Below are positions 9,229-18,599 of a DNA stretch of 64,000 nt, piece after piece. Source of the stretch: Phycisphaeraceae bacterium (GTDB lineage Bacteria > Planctomycetota > Phycisphaerae > Phycisphaerales > UBA1924); NCBI GenBank assembly GCA_019636565.1, contig JAHBXG010000008.1:62001-126000 (forward strand), written 5' to 3'. Position numbers and translations under genes: made by a program. Every line of letters begins with the position of its first letter. The stretch's first letter is position 1. The notes under the pieces are model-generated. The model saw nothing but the letters and a program-made list of their open reading frames with translations, searched no databases and was not told where the DNA came from.

Positions 9229-9627
9229 ATGCCGTTGACACAGGATGAAGCGCGGGCGTTTGCGGAGGGGTGGTATGGTGCGTGGAACGCGCATGACATC
9301 GAGAAGATTCTGGCCTGCTACGACCCGTTGATCGAACACAGTTCTCCGTTCATCAAGCGGTACAACGACGCGATCGGGAAAGGCGACGAGCCATCGATTC
9401 GTGGGCTGCACGACCTGCGGAGCTACTTTCAGCGAGCGCTCGAACGGAATCCGACGCTGCGGTTCGAACCTACGCACCGCGCCACGGGCCTGGAATCGGT
9501 CATTTTGGTGTACCGGCGACACAGCCACGACACGCCTCCCGGGGGAGACCTGTCCGCCGAGGTGTTCTTTCTAAGTGCGCACGAGGACGGTTACCGCATC
9601 CGCCGCTCAGTCTCGCATTACGGGTGA
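9229..9627 (+). CDS. SnoaL-like (NTF2-fold) protein
   Basis: A 132-residue single-domain protein of the NTF2/SnoaL-like superfamily. The N-terminal helix FAEGWYGAWNAHDIEKILACYD is the typical opening, followed by beta strands ending in GYRIRRSVSHYG. Members include polyketide cyclases, ketosteroid isomerases and many small ligand-binding proteins; the specific ligand cannot be inferred. It reads divergently from arsR with about 115 bases between, and convergently with the lipoprotein gene at 9652. Probably a monocistronic, leaderless gene. Confidence 0.8.
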   Translation: MPLTQDEARAFAEGWYGAWNAHDIEKILACYDPLIEHSSPFIKRYNDAIGKGDEPSIRGLHDLRSYFQRALERNPTLRFEPTHRATGLESVILVYRRHSHDTPPGGDLSAEVFFLSAHEDGYRIRRSVSHYG

Positions 9628-9651
9628 CACCGGCATCAGTCATGAGCCGGA

Positions 9652-10197
9652 TCAGCGCGACCATTGGTATTCATTGCGCTCGAAGAATTCACTGGATCCG
9701 TCGGGCTTGACGAGCTTGGTCATGGTCAGGCGGGTGGGCGTGATGTTGTAGTGGAACTGGAACTGGGCCGGCTTGTCGTTGTCGGTGCCGTGTTTCTCGG
9801 TGACGATGCGCAGCGTGCCGCCGGGAAGCGAGGCCCTGCGCGTGACGGTTTCATCGCCAAGTCTGCTGCCGTCGGAAGAAAGCGTGATGAGTTTGCTGAA
9901 GTCTACCTTGGGCTCGTGGGGATAACCGAAACGAAATTCCCAGCCGGAGGTTTCGCCGGCAGACTCGTTCGTGCCCTTTGTGCCCGAAGGGGCCTTGACA
10001 ACCAGGAGCGTGGATTCGATCGTGGTGTTCTTGTTGGTGGTGTAGTCGCGGTACGTGAGAGTGCCGTTCCACTGCGGGCCCGTAAGACGGTCGATGTCCG
10101 CGTCGGTCACCCTCGGAGGAGATTCGCATCCGATCGCGCCGAGCGCCATGAACGTTGCCGCAAGGACCTTTGCAGAGAAGGAGATGCTGCGGAGCAT
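9652..10197 (-). CDS. Hypothetical lipoprotein
   Basis: A 181-residue protein with a lipoprotein signal: MLRSISFSAKVLAATF, then lipobox AIGC with Cys24. The mature domain is beta-rich, with repeated strand-like segments such as GTLTYRDYTTNKNTTI and GTLRIVTEKHG; no family is recognised. A good AAAGGA ribosome binding site precedes the ATG. It is probably an outer-membrane or periplasm-facing lipoprotein and appears monocistronic, with a divergent promoter region shared with the DUF2585 gene. Confidence 0.75.
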   Translation of the reverse strand: MLRSISFSAKVLAATFMALGAIGCESPPRVTDADIDRLTGPQWNGTLTYRDYTTNKNTTIESTLLVVKAPSGTKGTNESAGETSGWEFRFGYPHEPKVDFSKLITLSSDGSRLGDETVTRRASLPGGTLRIVTEKHGTDNDKPAQFQFHYNITPTRLTMTKLVKPDGSSEFFERNEYQWSR

Positions 10198-10340
10198 GAG
10201 GAAGTCCTTTTTCAGGCGGTCGGCATTGATATCGCAGGCTCTTGCTGGTCGGATTCGCCGAGGTGATTGAATACCCGCGGCGATCGGCCGGCTGTCTCAT
10301 CTCCGGCAATTCGGAAAAACGCCACGCGTTTCGACTTCAA

Positions 10341-10352
10341 TACGCTTGAGCA
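10341..10352 (+). promoter_or_regulatory. -10 element placed for a leaderless start
   Basis: TACGCT at 10341-10346 followed by 6 nt and the ATG at 10353; no Shine-Dalgarno sequence. The same hexamer and spacing occur before the alpha-amylase gene. Confidence 0.45.
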
Positions 10353-10985
10353 ATGCCTGCGCCTCCTGTCCAACTCGACGCGACACCTGCCAAGGGTGAC
10401 TGGAGACTGCCGGGTGCATTGGCCATCGGGATGGTCGCGATCGCAATTGCGTTGCTGCGGGCCAAGGGAAGAATCTGGTGGTGTGCAGGCGGAGATGCTT
10501 CGCCCTGGATCACCGATGTCTGGTCGAGCCATTGCTCGCAACACTTGGTGGATCCGTACACCTTCTCCCATCTTTCCCACGGCCTGCTCTTCTATATCGG
10601 ATTGAATTGGTTGCGTCGGCTGATGCCTGAACCATGGCGGGCGCGGTTTTCCCCGGCGTGGATGTTTCTTGTCGCGATCGCGGTCGAAGTGAGCTGGGAG
10701 TTACTCGAGAATTCTCCCGCACTGATCGAGCGCTATCGCGGGCAGACGGTCGCCTTGAATTACACCGGCGACAGCGTGATCAACTCGATCGGTGATATCG
10801 TGGCGTGCGCGATCGGCTTCTTGATCGCTCTGAAGATCGGGGCATGGCGAGCGTTCTGGCTGGTGGTGGCGTTCGAAGTGCTCACGGCTCTTTGGATCCG
10901 CGACAACCTCACCCTGAACGTTGTGATGCTGACTCATCCGATCGAGGCGATCAAACAGTGGCAGATGCCGCGATCGATGCGGTAA
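10353..10985 (+). CDS. DUF2585 (UPF0314) membrane protein
   Basis: A 210-residue integral membrane protein matching the DUF2585 family, known mostly from alphaproteobacteria and planctomycetes, function unknown. Visible signatures are WWCAGGD near residue 43, the SHCSQHLVDPYTFSHLSHG segment, and VEVSWELLENSPALIERYR followed by the GDSVINSIGD loop. About five hydrophobic helices are predicted. The DinB gene follows after 17 nt, so the two may be co-transcribed. Confidence 0.85.
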   Translation: MPAPPVQLDATPAKGDWRLPGALAIGMVAIAIALLRAKGRIWWCAGGDASPWITDVWSSHCSQHLVDPYTFSHLSHGLLFYIGLNWLRRLMPEPWRARFSPAWMFLVAIAVEVSWELLENSPALIERYRGQTVALNYTGDSVINSIGDIVACAIGFLIALKIGAWRAFWLVVAFEVLTALWIRDNLTLNVVMLTHPIEAIKQWQMPRSMR

Positions 10986-11002
10986 CTTGATGGAGACTTT
11001 GC

Positions 11003-11485
11003 ATGGATAACTCGACGCGCGACTTCGTGAAAAAGCTGTGGAACGAGGCCTTTACGCAGGGTGTTTGGGCTGCTTCCTGGTCCAAGTCGATAGAAAGCCT
11101 GACCGGAGCGCAGGCCGCATGGCAGCCCCCGGATGCGCCGAGCCTGCACGGGCGGGCGGGTAAGCGGCATTCAATCTGGCAGAACCTGCTTCACATGTGT
11201 CTGTGGCGCGAACACTGGCTGCGCAAACTCGCCGGCCAATCGACGCCAAAAGAAGAATTGGAAACACAGAACTTTCCGGTGATTACAGACACCTCCGAGG
11301 GCGCGTGGGCCGCGGCACGGGCTCGCTTCATCGAATCGCAGAAGCGAATCGGTGCCGCTCTCACCGACTCGAAGACTTCCGACGAGCAGTTCGAAGCGAT
11401 CGCCCACTTCCTTCCCCACGACTGCTATCACTTCGGGCAGATCAACTATCTTCGGGCGATGCAGGGCCTGCCGCCGATCGAATGA
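11003..11485 (+). CDS. DinB-family protein
   Basis: A 160-residue four-helix bundle protein of the DinB/YfiT-like type. The metal-site histidines are probably those in IWQNLLHMCLWREHW (first pair) and HFLPHDCYHFGQINYL near the C-terminus, the normal DinB arrangement of three histidines. Members include damage-inducible proteins and thiol-transfer enzymes that use bacillithiol or mycothiol; the substrate here is unknown. GGAG lies 8 nt before the ATG. It probably shares an operon with the DUF2585 gene. Confidence 0.8.
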   Translation: MDNSTRDFVKKLWNEAFTQGVWAASWSKSIESLTGAQAAWQPPDAPSLHGRAGKRHSIWQNLLHMCLWREHWLRKLAGQSTPKEELETQNFPVITDTSEGAWAAARARFIESQKRIGAALTDSKTSDEQFEAIAHFLPHDCYHFGQINYLRAMQGLPPIE

Positions 11486-11727
11486 CGAACCCATTCTCGC
11501 GAATACTTTCGAGTTGAAGACACCAACGGCACTCGGTCCGCCGACGCAGGTTCGCGGACACCCGGTCAACCCCCACGGCATCTTCAGGATCTTTGTACCA
11601 TCGCCATCAAGACAACCCGGCGACGAACGCGGCCACCGAAGCGGCTGGCGAGTTGACGCGTGTGTCATGTCACCGAATTGTCGGCCCCGACCGCGACCCG
11701 ATCTCGACCCCTATTCCGGAACAAGTC

Positions 11728-12399
11728 ATGCCGAAATCCCGCATCGTTCAGGTCACAACGCTCGCGATGCTGCTCGCGGGCTGTGCGAATTCCAACAACA
11801 GCGGAAGCGACCGCGCCGAGACGAACACTCTTGGCGAGCCGCGTCCGCTAGACGTCAACACCCTCGCGCCGCCGCGCCACTCCGGTCTGATCTCCGATTA
11901 CGCCCGTCTCAGGCCGTCTCCGGAGTTTCCCGGCACGCTCGTCTGGAGATCCGACAAGCTCGGCCAATACAAGCGGTTCATCGTTGATCCGGTCGTTGTG
12001 GTCCCGAGCGAAACCTCGCGAGGGCTGCCACTCACGGAGAAGGACAAGCAACGCCTGGCGGCGGACTTCCGCTACGAACTTGTCGACATCCTGCAGGCAA
12101 CTTATCCGGTGATCACGGTGCCCGCGCCCCGGACCGCCCGCATCAAGACCGCGATAACCGAGGTCGCGCGATCCGCCGGTCCGAACAACGACTGGTTCCG
12201 GTGGGAAGGCGGCGCCGCGGCAGAGATGGAAATCGTTGATTCCCTCACCGGAGAGCCCTTGGCGTCGGCGATTGATTCGAGCCTTGTCAAGACGCGTGAA
12301 TCGGGCAAGGTAACCGACCCGTATTCCGACACCAAGCTGGTTTTCCGAAGCTGGGCGGCAAGACTCGGCAAGATGTTGTTGAACCTGAACGCGAAGTGA
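11728..12399 (+). CDS. DUF3313 lipoprotein
   Basis: A 223-residue lipoprotein; signal MPKSRIVQVTTLAMLLAGC has its lipid cysteine at residue 19. After a Ser/Asn-rich tether, the segment HSGLISDYARLRPSPEFPGTLVWR is the typical opening of DUF3313, a family of envelope lipoproteins of unknown function. Later parts alternate strands and helices (DILQATYPVITVPAPRTARI; EMEIVDSLTGEPLAS). I chose the ATG at 11728 because the lipoprotein signal begins there, although the frame is open to 11593. A hairpin after the stop probably terminates it. Confidence 0.85.
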   Translation: MPKSRIVQVTTLAMLLAGCANSNNSGSDRAETNTLGEPRPLDVNTLAPPRHSGLISDYARLRPSPEFPGTLVWRSDKLGQYKRFIVDPVVVVPSETSRGLPLTEKDKQRLAADFRYELVDILQATYPVITVPAPRTARIKTAITEVARSAGPNNDWFRWEGGAAAEMEIVDSLTGEPLASAIDSSLVKTRESGKVTDPYSDTKLVFRSWAARLGKMLLNLNAK

Positions 12400-12402
12400 G
12401 CA

Positions 12403-12432
12403 CCCGGCCCGAGAGCCGGGTTTCGTTGCTTC
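12403..12432 (+). terminator. Hairpin terminator (weak T tract)
   Basis: CCCGGC (12403-12408) pairs with GCCGGG (12415-12420) across a 6-base loop, followed by TTTCGTTGCTT. Position after the DUF3313 stop supports termination. Confidence 0.5.
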
Positions 12433-12468
12433 GACGAACCCGGCTAAAGGCTTCGATGTACGCAAGGG

Positions 12469-13527
12469 ATGGCTGAAATAGCACGCAATCGGCTGGCTCG
12501 CCCTCTGCTTCTGACAGCGATTGGCGCGTTGGCGGCTTGCGGCGGGTTTCTTGCGCTCGCGTACGCGACGCCGGAGACCTTCGCGCATTCCCCGGGCTTC
12601 GCACGGCGCCTTTTCATGCTCGCGTTCTTGTTGCGCACATTCGAGACGCACATCGGGCTCGTCGTGATCTTGCCGCTTGTGGTTCTGCTCGTGCTGCGAC
12701 GATGGACTCTCGTTGTTGTCGCATTCGTTCTCGCTTTTTGGACGCTCGGACCGGTTGCTCTTTCCTTCGTGCGGCCCTCAGTATCACCGACGAATCATCC
12801 GCTTCGCATCATGACGGCGAATCTTCTGGTCGGTCACGCCGACGTCGAGGCGCTGGTGGCCCAGATCCTTCGCTTTGAGCCGGACGTGATCTTTTTTCAG
12901 GAATACACACCCGCGAAGGCGGCAAAGCTCGTGCCGCTGCTCGGCCCGACATTCCCGTACCGCGTCGAGGGAATGCGGGATCATGCCTTCGGAGAAGCGA
13001 TCTATTCGAAAATCGGATTCGCCTCGGAGCCGGAGCTTTACCCGCATCAGATCATCCGATCTCATAGTGCAATGGAGAGTCGTGCGGGCGGCGAAGTGGG
13101 AATCTGGGATCCGCAGATCCGCGCGGTCATCGATTTTCAAGGAAGTCAAATCGTGTTGCAGAACATCCACTACGCGCCGCCGATTCAATCGTCGTACCTG
13201 CTTGAGCAGCGCATCATGACCACCTGGCTTTGCGAATGGCTGTCGCATGAAACCCGCCCGGTTGTCATCGCCGGGGACTTCAACTGCACACAATCGAGCG
13301 TGAATTTCGCAGACCTGCGAAGGGCCGGCCTCACCGACTCCCGATCGGCGGGGCGCGGCTGGGCCGGAACCTGGCCAGCGAGGGGAGTGGCGTCTTTGCT
13401 ACCGGTCGCGATCGATCATGTGCTGGTTCGCGGGTTGCAATGCGAGCATTCTCGGCCCGGAACCGACATCGGCTCAGATCACCTGCCGCTGCTGGTCATC
13501 GTCGGGGCGAGTCAGCCAAATCGCTGA
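12469..13527 (+). CDS. Membrane-anchored endonuclease/exonuclease/phosphatase-fold protein
   Basis: A 352-residue protein with three N-terminal transmembrane helices (about residues 12-34, 46-66, 70-100) and an EEP catalytic domain. Active-site motifs are RIMTANLLVGHADVE, the metal-ligand glutamate in IFFQEYTP, VVIAGDFNCT and the C-terminal GSDHLPLL. This layout matches the YafD/VanX-associated type of periplasm- or cytoplasm-facing EEP proteins whose substrates may be lipid-linked phosphates or nucleic acid. A hairpin terminator separates it from the gene before. The acetate kinase gene follows after 37 nt. Confidence 0.85.
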   Translation: MAEIARNRLARPLLLTAIGALAACGGFLALAYATPETFAHSPGFARRLFMLAFLLRTFETHIGLVVILPLVVLLVLRRWTLVVVAFVLAFWTLGPVALSFVRPSVSPTNHPLRIMTANLLVGHADVEALVAQILRFEPDVIFFQEYTPAKAAKLVPLLGPTFPYRVEGMRDHAFGEAIYSKIGFASEPELYPHQIIRSHSAMESRAGGEVGIWDPQIRAVIDFQGSQIVLQNIHYAPPIQSSYLLEQRIMTTWLCEWLSHETRPVVIAGDFNCTQSSVNFADLRRAGLTDSRSAGRGWAGTWPARGVASLLPVAIDHVLVRGLQCEHSRPGTDIGSDHLPLLVIVGASQPNR

Positions 13528-13564
13528 CCGGAGCGGATAGAGTGTCGCAGGAGGGTCCAACCTC

Positions 13565-14797
13565 GTGACCAGCGCGGCTGCTCCAACGTCTTTCGTCATC
13601 GCGATCAACGGCGGCTCATCGAGCATCAAGGTCGCCGTGTTCGGCGCCGGGACGAATCCGGTGCGCATGCTGCGGGGCAGCGTCGATCGGATCGGCAGCG
13701 CGGGGGCGGAATTCCGGCTCGAAGGCTCGCTCGACGATGCAACGTCGCCGGCAACCGAAGTGCGAGCGATCGGTTCCCTTGCCCACAAGCAAGCGGCCGA
13801 AGTCCTGGCGACCGCCTTGCACGAAAAATTGGCAGGGCGTGCGGTGCTGGGGATCGGGCATCGCATCGTGTACGGCGGGCCGGGATCGCCGGATCATCAG
13901 TTGATCTCTCCACGATTGATGGATGAACTTCGCGCTGTCGCCAAGATCGATGCGACTCATCTGCCGCGCGAGATCGCGCTGATCGAAGTGTTCCAGAGCA
14001 CGTTTGCCGGAGTGCCGCAGGCCATGTGCCTGGATACGGCATTTCATCGCCGGCTTTCGCGCGTGGCAACCATGCTGCCGATTCCACGGCGGTTTGACGA
14101 GGCGGGACTGCGCCGGTATGGATATCACGGCCTTTCGTATGAATTCCTGATGTCGGAACTCGAGCGTGAAGAAGGCCGGAAAGCCGTCGGAGGCAGAGTC
14201 GTTCTGGCTCACCTCGGTTCGGGGGCGAGCATGGCGGCAGTGAACGCCGGTGTCCCGATCGATACGACCATGGCCGCATCCGCGCTTTCGGGGCTGATGA
14301 TGGGCACACGGCCCGGCGACCTGGACCCGGGAGTCGTCTTGTACATGGCTCAGCATGAAAAGCTGGCCCCGGACAAGTTGGTCGCTCTACTGAACAAGGA
14401 GTGCGGACTCCTCGGAGTGTCGGGAATCAGCGCCGACGTGCGCGATCTGCTCGCCAAGCGGGGCTCGGACACCCGAGCCGCGGAAGCGATCGACCTCTTT
14501 TGCTGGATCGCACGGAAACATCTCGGGGGGATGGCCGCATCGCTCGGCGGAATCGACATGCTCGTCTTCGCCGGCGGCATCGGCGAGAATTCACCGGAGA
14601 TTCGCGCCGGAATCTGCGAAACGCTGGGGTTTCTGGGTATTGCGCTTGATGCAGGGCTGAACTCCGTGGGAAAAGGACGGGTGTCGGCACCGGGATCACG
14701 CGTGGGCGTGCGCGTGATACCGACCGACGAGGAAGTTATGATCGCGCGGCACGTGCAGCGTCTGGTGGATGCTCATTCATTGATGGAAACGCGATAA
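13565..14797 (+). CDS. ackA: Acetate kinase
   Basis: A 410-residue ASKHA-fold kinase that makes ATP and acetate from acetyl phosphate and ADP. Seen: phosphate-1 motif NGGSSSIKVAVF (15-26), GIGHRIVYGGP, the substrate-site CLDTAFHRRLS, YGYHGLSYEFL, adenosine motif LAHLGSGASMAAVNAG and the ending GGIGENSPEIRAGI. Length is normal. The start is a GTG preceded by AGGAGG. The phosphoketolase gene begins 33 nt later, so acetyl phosphate from that enzyme feeds directly into this one. No phosphotransacetylase gene is visible nearby. Confidence 0.95.
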   Translation: MTSAAAPTSFVIAINGGSSSIKVAVFGAGTNPVRMLRGSVDRIGSAGAEFRLEGSLDDATSPATEVRAIGSLAHKQAAEVLATALHEKLAGRAVLGIGHRIVYGGPGSPDHQLISPRLMDELRAVAKIDATHLPREIALIEVFQSTFAGVPQAMCLDTAFHRRLSRVATMLPIPRRFDEAGLRRYGYHGLSYEFLMSELEREEGRKAVGGRVVLAHLGSGASMAAVNAGVPIDTTMAASALSGLMMGTRPGDLDPGVVLYMAQHEKLAPDKLVALLNKECGLLGVSGISADVRDLLAKRGSDTRAAEAIDLFCWIARKHLGGMAASLGGIDMLVFAGGIGENSPEIRAGICETLGFLGIALDAGLNSVGKGRVSAPGSRVGVRVIPTDEEVMIARHVQRLVDAHSLMETR

Positions 14798-14830
14798 CGG
14801 ACCGCGAGAAGCAACGCAGGAACCGGGAGA

Positions 14831-17206
14831 ATGAACATGGACAAAACACTGAAGGCCGACCTGCTGAGGCGGATGGATGCGTATTGGCGTGCCGCGAACT
14901 ATCTCTCTGTCGGCCAGATCTATTTGTACGACAACCCGCTGCTCAAGCAGCCGCTCAAAATGGAGCACATCAAGCCGCGCCTGCTCGGACACTTCGGCAC
15001 GACGCCCGGGTTGAACTTTGTGTACGTGCATTTGAATCGCGTGATTGCACGCGATGATCTCAACGTGATCTACATCGCAGGTCCGGGGCACGGCGGACCG
15101 GGCTTGGTCGCGAACACCTATCTTGAAGGCACCTACAGCGAGGTCTATCCGAATATTTCTCAGGACGAGGCCGGCATGCAGCGGCTTTTCAAGCAGTTCT
15201 CTTTCCCGGGCGGGATTCCGAGCCACGTAGCGCCGGAGACACCGGGATCGATTCACGAGGGTGGGGAACTGGGGTACGCGCTCTCGCACGCCTACGGCGC
15301 GGTATTCGACAATCCGGATCTGATCGCGGCATGCGTGATCGGCGACGGCGAAGCCGAGACCGGACCGCTGGCAACGAGTTGGCATTCCAACAAGTTTCTG
15401 AACCCCGCGCGCGACGGCGCCGTGTTGCCGATTCTGCACCTCAACGGTTACAAGATCGCCGGGCCGACCGTGCTGGCACGCATCCCACGCGAGGAGCTCG
15501 AATCGCTCATGCGGGGCTACGGGCACGACCCCTACTGGGTAGAGGGCGACGACCCCGCGTCCATGCACGAGTTGATGGCGGCAACGCTCGACAGGGCGTT
15601 CGCCGAAATCAAGCGCATCCAGCAATCGGCGCGAAAGGACGGATTCAAGGAGCGCCCTCGCTGGCCGATGATCGTGATGAAAACTCCCAAGGGGTGGACC
15701 GGGCCAAAGGTGGTAGACGGCAAGCCGGTGGAAGGTTCGTTCCGCTCGCATCAGGTGCCACTCGCGCACGTGCGCGAGAATCCGTCGCACATCAAGATGC
15801 TGGAAGAGTGGATGCGGAGTTACCGGCCAGAAGAGTTGTTCGATGCGAAGGGTCGACTGATCGCCGAACTCGCTGAACTCGCGCCGAAGGGAAATCGCCG
15901 CATGGGCGCGAACCCGCACGCGAACGGAGGCCTGCTTCTGCAGGACCTGCGGATGCCGAACTATCGCGAGTATGCGGTCAAGCTCACGGCGCCGGGCAGC
16001 GTCCAGGCAGAATCCACGCGGATTCAAGGTGAATTTCTACGCGACGTGATGCAACTGAACCAAGAGGCGAAGAACTTCCGGATTGTCAGCCCGGATGAGA
16101 CTTCGTCCAATCGCTGGCAGGCCCTGTTCGAGGTGACAAATCGCGAATCGGTCGCGGAGATCTACAAGACCGACGATCACGTCGCGCCCGACGGGCGCGT
16201 CATGGAGATGCTCAGTGAGCACCAGTGTCAGGGCTGGCTCGAGGGATATCTGCTCACCGGGCGGCACGGGATGTTCTCGTGCTACGAGGCGTTCATCCAC
16301 ATCATCGATTCGATGTTCAATCAGCACGCCAAGTGGCTGAAAGTCACTCGGAAGATGGGGTGGCGCAAGCCGATCGCATCGCTGAACTACCTGCTTTCAT
16401 CGCATGTGTGGAGGCAGGATCACAACGGATTCAGCCATCAGGACCCGGGGTTCATCGACCATGTGGTGAATAAGAAGGCGGATGTGATCCGGGTGTATCT
16501 GCCGCCGGATGCAAACTGTCTCTTGAGCGTGACGGATCACTGTTTGCGGAGCCGCAATTACGTCAACGTGATCGTCGCGGGTAAGCAACCGGCCCCGCAG
16601 TGGCTTGATATTGACGCCGCGGCGGCACACTGCAAAGCGGGAATCGGTATCTGGGACTGGGCCAGCAGCGACGGCGGCGGTGAGCCGGACGTGGTGATGG
16701 CGTGCTGCGGCGATACGCCGACACTCGAAATACTGGCGGCGACGATGATCCTGCGCGAGAGATTGCCGCACGTGAAAGCGCGGGTCGTGAACATCGTCGA
16801 TCTGATGAAATTGCAGCAGCAATCGGAGCATCCGCACGGGCTGTCGGATGAAGGGTTCGACCTGCTCTTCACGAGGGATCGTCCCGTGATCTTCGCGTAT
16901 CACGGCTATCCGTGGCTGATCCACCGGCTGACGTATCGGCGCACGAACCACCAGAACCTGCACGTGCGCGGGTACAAGGAAGAAGGCACGACGACCACGC
17001 CGTTCGACATGGTGGTGCTGAACGACATGGATCGATTCCATCTCGTCATGGACGCGATCCACCGGCTCGGCGGCCTTGGCAAGAAGGGCGAGGACGTCAC
17101 GCAGCACATGGCGGAGAAACGGCGCGAGCATACAAGGTACATCCGGCAATACGGCGAAGACATGCCGGAAGTACGGGATTGGAAGTGGGTACCTGCGAAG
17201 ACATGA
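14831..17206 (+). CDS. xfp: Phosphoketolase (xylulose 5-phosphate / fructose 6-phosphate)
   Basis: A 791-residue thiamine-diphosphate enzyme of normal family length. It splits xylulose 5-phosphate, and often fructose 6-phosphate, with inorganic phosphate to acetyl phosphate plus a triose or tetrose phosphate. Signatures: [45 protein letters not shown], the ThDP motif beginning [18 protein letters not shown], and the family ending [15 protein letters not shown]. Two in-frame ATGs (14831, 14837) share the AGGA/GGGAG region. It forms a two-gene unit with ackA. Whether it accepts C5, C6 or both substrates cannot be read from sequence. Confidence 0.97.
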   Translation: MNMDKTLKADLLRRMDAYWRAANYLSVGQIYLYDNPLLKQPLKMEHIKPRLLGHFGTTPGLNFVYVHLNRVIARDDLNVIYIAGPGHGGPGLVANTYLEGTYSEVYPNISQDEAGMQRLFKQFSFPGGIPSHVAPETPGSIHEGGELGYALSHAYGAVFDNPDLIAACVIGDGEAETGPLATSWHSNKFLNPARDGAVLPILHLNGYKIAGPTVLARIPREELESLMRGYGHDPYWVEGDDPASMHELMAATLDRAFAEIKRIQQSARKDGFKERPRWPMIVMKTPKGWTGPKVVDGKPVEGSFRSHQVPLAHVRENPSHIKMLEEWMRSYRPEELFDAKGRLIAELAELAPKGNRRMGANPHANGGLLLQDLRMPNYREYAVKLTAPGSVQAESTRIQGEFLRDVMQLNQEAKNFRIVSPDETSSNRWQALFEVTNRESVAEIYKTDDHVAPDGRVMEMLSEHQCQGWLEGYLLTGRHGMFSCYEAFIHIIDSMFNQHAKWLKVTRKMGWRKPIASLNYLLSSHVWRQDHNGFSHQDPGFIDHVVNKKADVIRVYLPPDANCLLSVTDHCLRSRNYVNVIVAGKQPAPQWLDIDAAAAHCKAGIGIWDWASSDGGGEPDVVMACCGDTPTLEILAATMILRERLPHVKARVVNIVDLMKLQQQSEHPHGLSDEGFDLLFTRDRPVIFAYHGYPWLIHRLTYRRTNHQNLHVRGYKEEGTTTTPFDMVVLNDMDRFHLVMDAIHRLGGLGKKGEDVTQHMAEKRREHTRYIRQYGEDMPEVRDWKWVPAKT

Positions 17207-17229
17207 AAAAGGCACGCGGGGGCGTGCCT
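17205..17229 (-). terminator. Rho-independent terminator of the HdeD-like gene
   Basis: Read on the minus strand, AGGCACGC (17229-17222) pairs with GCGTGCCT (17217-17210) across a 4-base loop and is followed by five T. The hairpin lies between convergent genes and may also slow plus-strand transcription from xfp. Confidence 0.75.
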
Positions 17230-17260
17230 GTGGTGGACGTTCGATCTGTTCAGAAACGAC

Positions 17261-17848
17261 TCAGGCCGTTGCGTGCTTCTTCAAACGCATCGAGAGGGCG
17301 ACGAGCGATACGCCGGAGATGATCGCAAAGATGCCGAGCACCATGACCATCGCGAGCGCGCTCTGACCCGGGAAGGCGAGCACGTAGACACCGAATGCGA
17401 TATCGATCAGGCCGCCGAGAATCAGGACCCACTCGTTCCTGATGACCTTTCGGAGCTGGATGGCGCCGACGATCTCAAAAACGCCGCGGAATATCGCGAA
17501 GAATGCGATGAACTTGAGCATCAGCAACCCGGCAACTCCCGGGAATTCAAAGATCGCGATGCCCGCGACGATGCCGAGAACGCCAACCAGGACAAGCCAC
17601 CAGGTTGGTGCGTAGGCCTTCGCCCGTCCTGAGATTGCCGCGACCAGCGCGAAGACGCCGTCAATCACGCAGAACGCCGCGACCATCCAGATCAGGGTTG
17701 CAATGGTCGGCAGCGGCATGGTGACCGCAATCGCGCCGAAGGCGATTGCGCAGATGCCACGGAAGAGAAGCAATTTCCACCCCATCGCCAGAGCGTGAAG
17801 GTGCGGCGCGGAACCGACGGATGGAGGCGAAGTAGCGACCTGTGTCAT
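17261..17848 (-). CDS. HdeD/DUF308-family membrane protein
   Basis: A 195-residue inner-membrane protein with about six short hydrophobic helices, each followed by a polar turn, the pattern of the acid-resistance protein HdeD and DUF308 proteins. Examples are AFGAIAVTMPLPTIATLIWM and GLIDIAFGVYVLAFPGQSAL. The precise role in non-enteric bacteria is unknown; stress-linked expression is usual. I chose the ATG at 17848 because AGGAG stands 6-10 bases upstream; the frame stays open to 17920. A terminator follows the stop. Confidence 0.85.
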   Translation of the reverse strand: MTQVATSPPSVGSAPHLHALAMGWKLLLFRGICAIAFGAIAVTMPLPTIATLIWMVAAFCVIDGVFALVAAISGRAKAYAPTWWLVLVGVLGIVAGIAIFEFPGVAGLLMLKFIAFFAIFRGVFEIVGAIQLRKVIRNEWVLILGGLIDIAFGVYVLAFPGQSALAMVMVLGIFAIISGVSLVALSMRLKKHATA

Positions 17849-18220
17849 ACGGGACTCCTGTGGAAGAAGAGCCACGACAAAGGCTCCGGAAAGGCCACGC
17901 ATCGGCAGGATACCCGCCAAACGGATAAGAAAAGGGCTCGAAAAGGCGAACGGAGCGCAAAAGGCCTATTGTTTCGCGATGGCAACGACTGTCTGATCAA
18001 TCCTGTGGCGACGATCTGCTGGTGCGGGCGCGACCGAATCGCCTGCAAACACGGCCTCGATCGTGCATTCCGGGCGTCTCGGCCCGGATGCGGTTTGTCG
18101 TGCTCAAGTTGGTTCTGAACTTGACGTACGGACAATGAGTTGCAGGATCGATCAACCGAGAGAACGAAAGTTCCTTGACCCCGCGGGCATCGCCCGCGGG
18201 CTTTGTGGTTGCTTCTACCA
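17849..18220. other. Intergenic region between divergent genes
   Basis: About 370 bases holding the promoter region of the HdeD-like gene (leftward) and of the RNHCP gene (rightward), plus the strong hairpin at 18180-18200. No gene is supported. Confidence 0.45.
18180..18204 (+). terminator. Perfect 9-bp hairpin upstream of the RNHCP gene
   Basis: CCCGCGGGC (18180-18188) pairs with GCCCGCGGG (18192-18200) across a 3-base loop and is followed by CTTT. It ends only 17 bases before the RNHCP ATG. No gene is visible upstream on this strand, so it may be an attenuator in the RNHCP leader or the end of an unseen small transcript. Confidence 0.35.
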
Positions 18221-18583
18221 ATGTCTCACAAGAGCAGAACTGAAACCAACGATTTTACCTGTATTCATTGCAAGAGCCTCGTCCCCGTTCAGGCGTGGGG
18301 CACCAAGCACCGGAACCACTGTCCGGTGTGTCTGTGGTCGCGCCATGTCGACGACGAACCGGGCGATCGGGCGTGCCCCTGCCGCAGCGGCATGGAGCCG
18401 ATCGGCATCGAGGTTCGCCAGGATGGCGAATGGGCGATCATCCACCGGTGCGCCGGCTGCGGCGTGATCGGCACGAACCGGGTCGCGGGCGACGATGAGG
18501 AGCGATCGCTGCTTGCGCTCGCGCTGCGCCCGATTGCGAATCCGGCTTTCCCGCTGGATGGGTTTCGGAGGCGGAGCGGGTAG
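18221..18583 (+). CDS. RNHCP-domain zinc protein
   Basis: A 120-residue protein dominated by an RNHCP domain: FTCIHCK near residue 12, the name-giving RNHCPVCLWSRHVD, then ACPCRSGMEPIGIE and a second pair CAGCGVIGTNR. The four Cys pairs should form two zinc ribbons. The family is widespread but uncharacterised; nucleic-acid or translation-related roles are only guesses. I start it at the ATG at 18221, which places FTCIHC close to the N-terminus as in relatives. The next gene starts 16 nt after its stop. Confidence 0.85.
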   Translation: MSHKSRTETNDFTCIHCKSLVPVQAWGTKHRNHCPVCLWSRHVDDEPGDRACPCRSGMEPIGIEVRQDGEWAIIHRCAGCGVIGTNRVAGDDEERSLLALALRPIANPAFPLDGFRRRSG

Positions 18584-18599
18584 GCTTTCCGGATACGCC

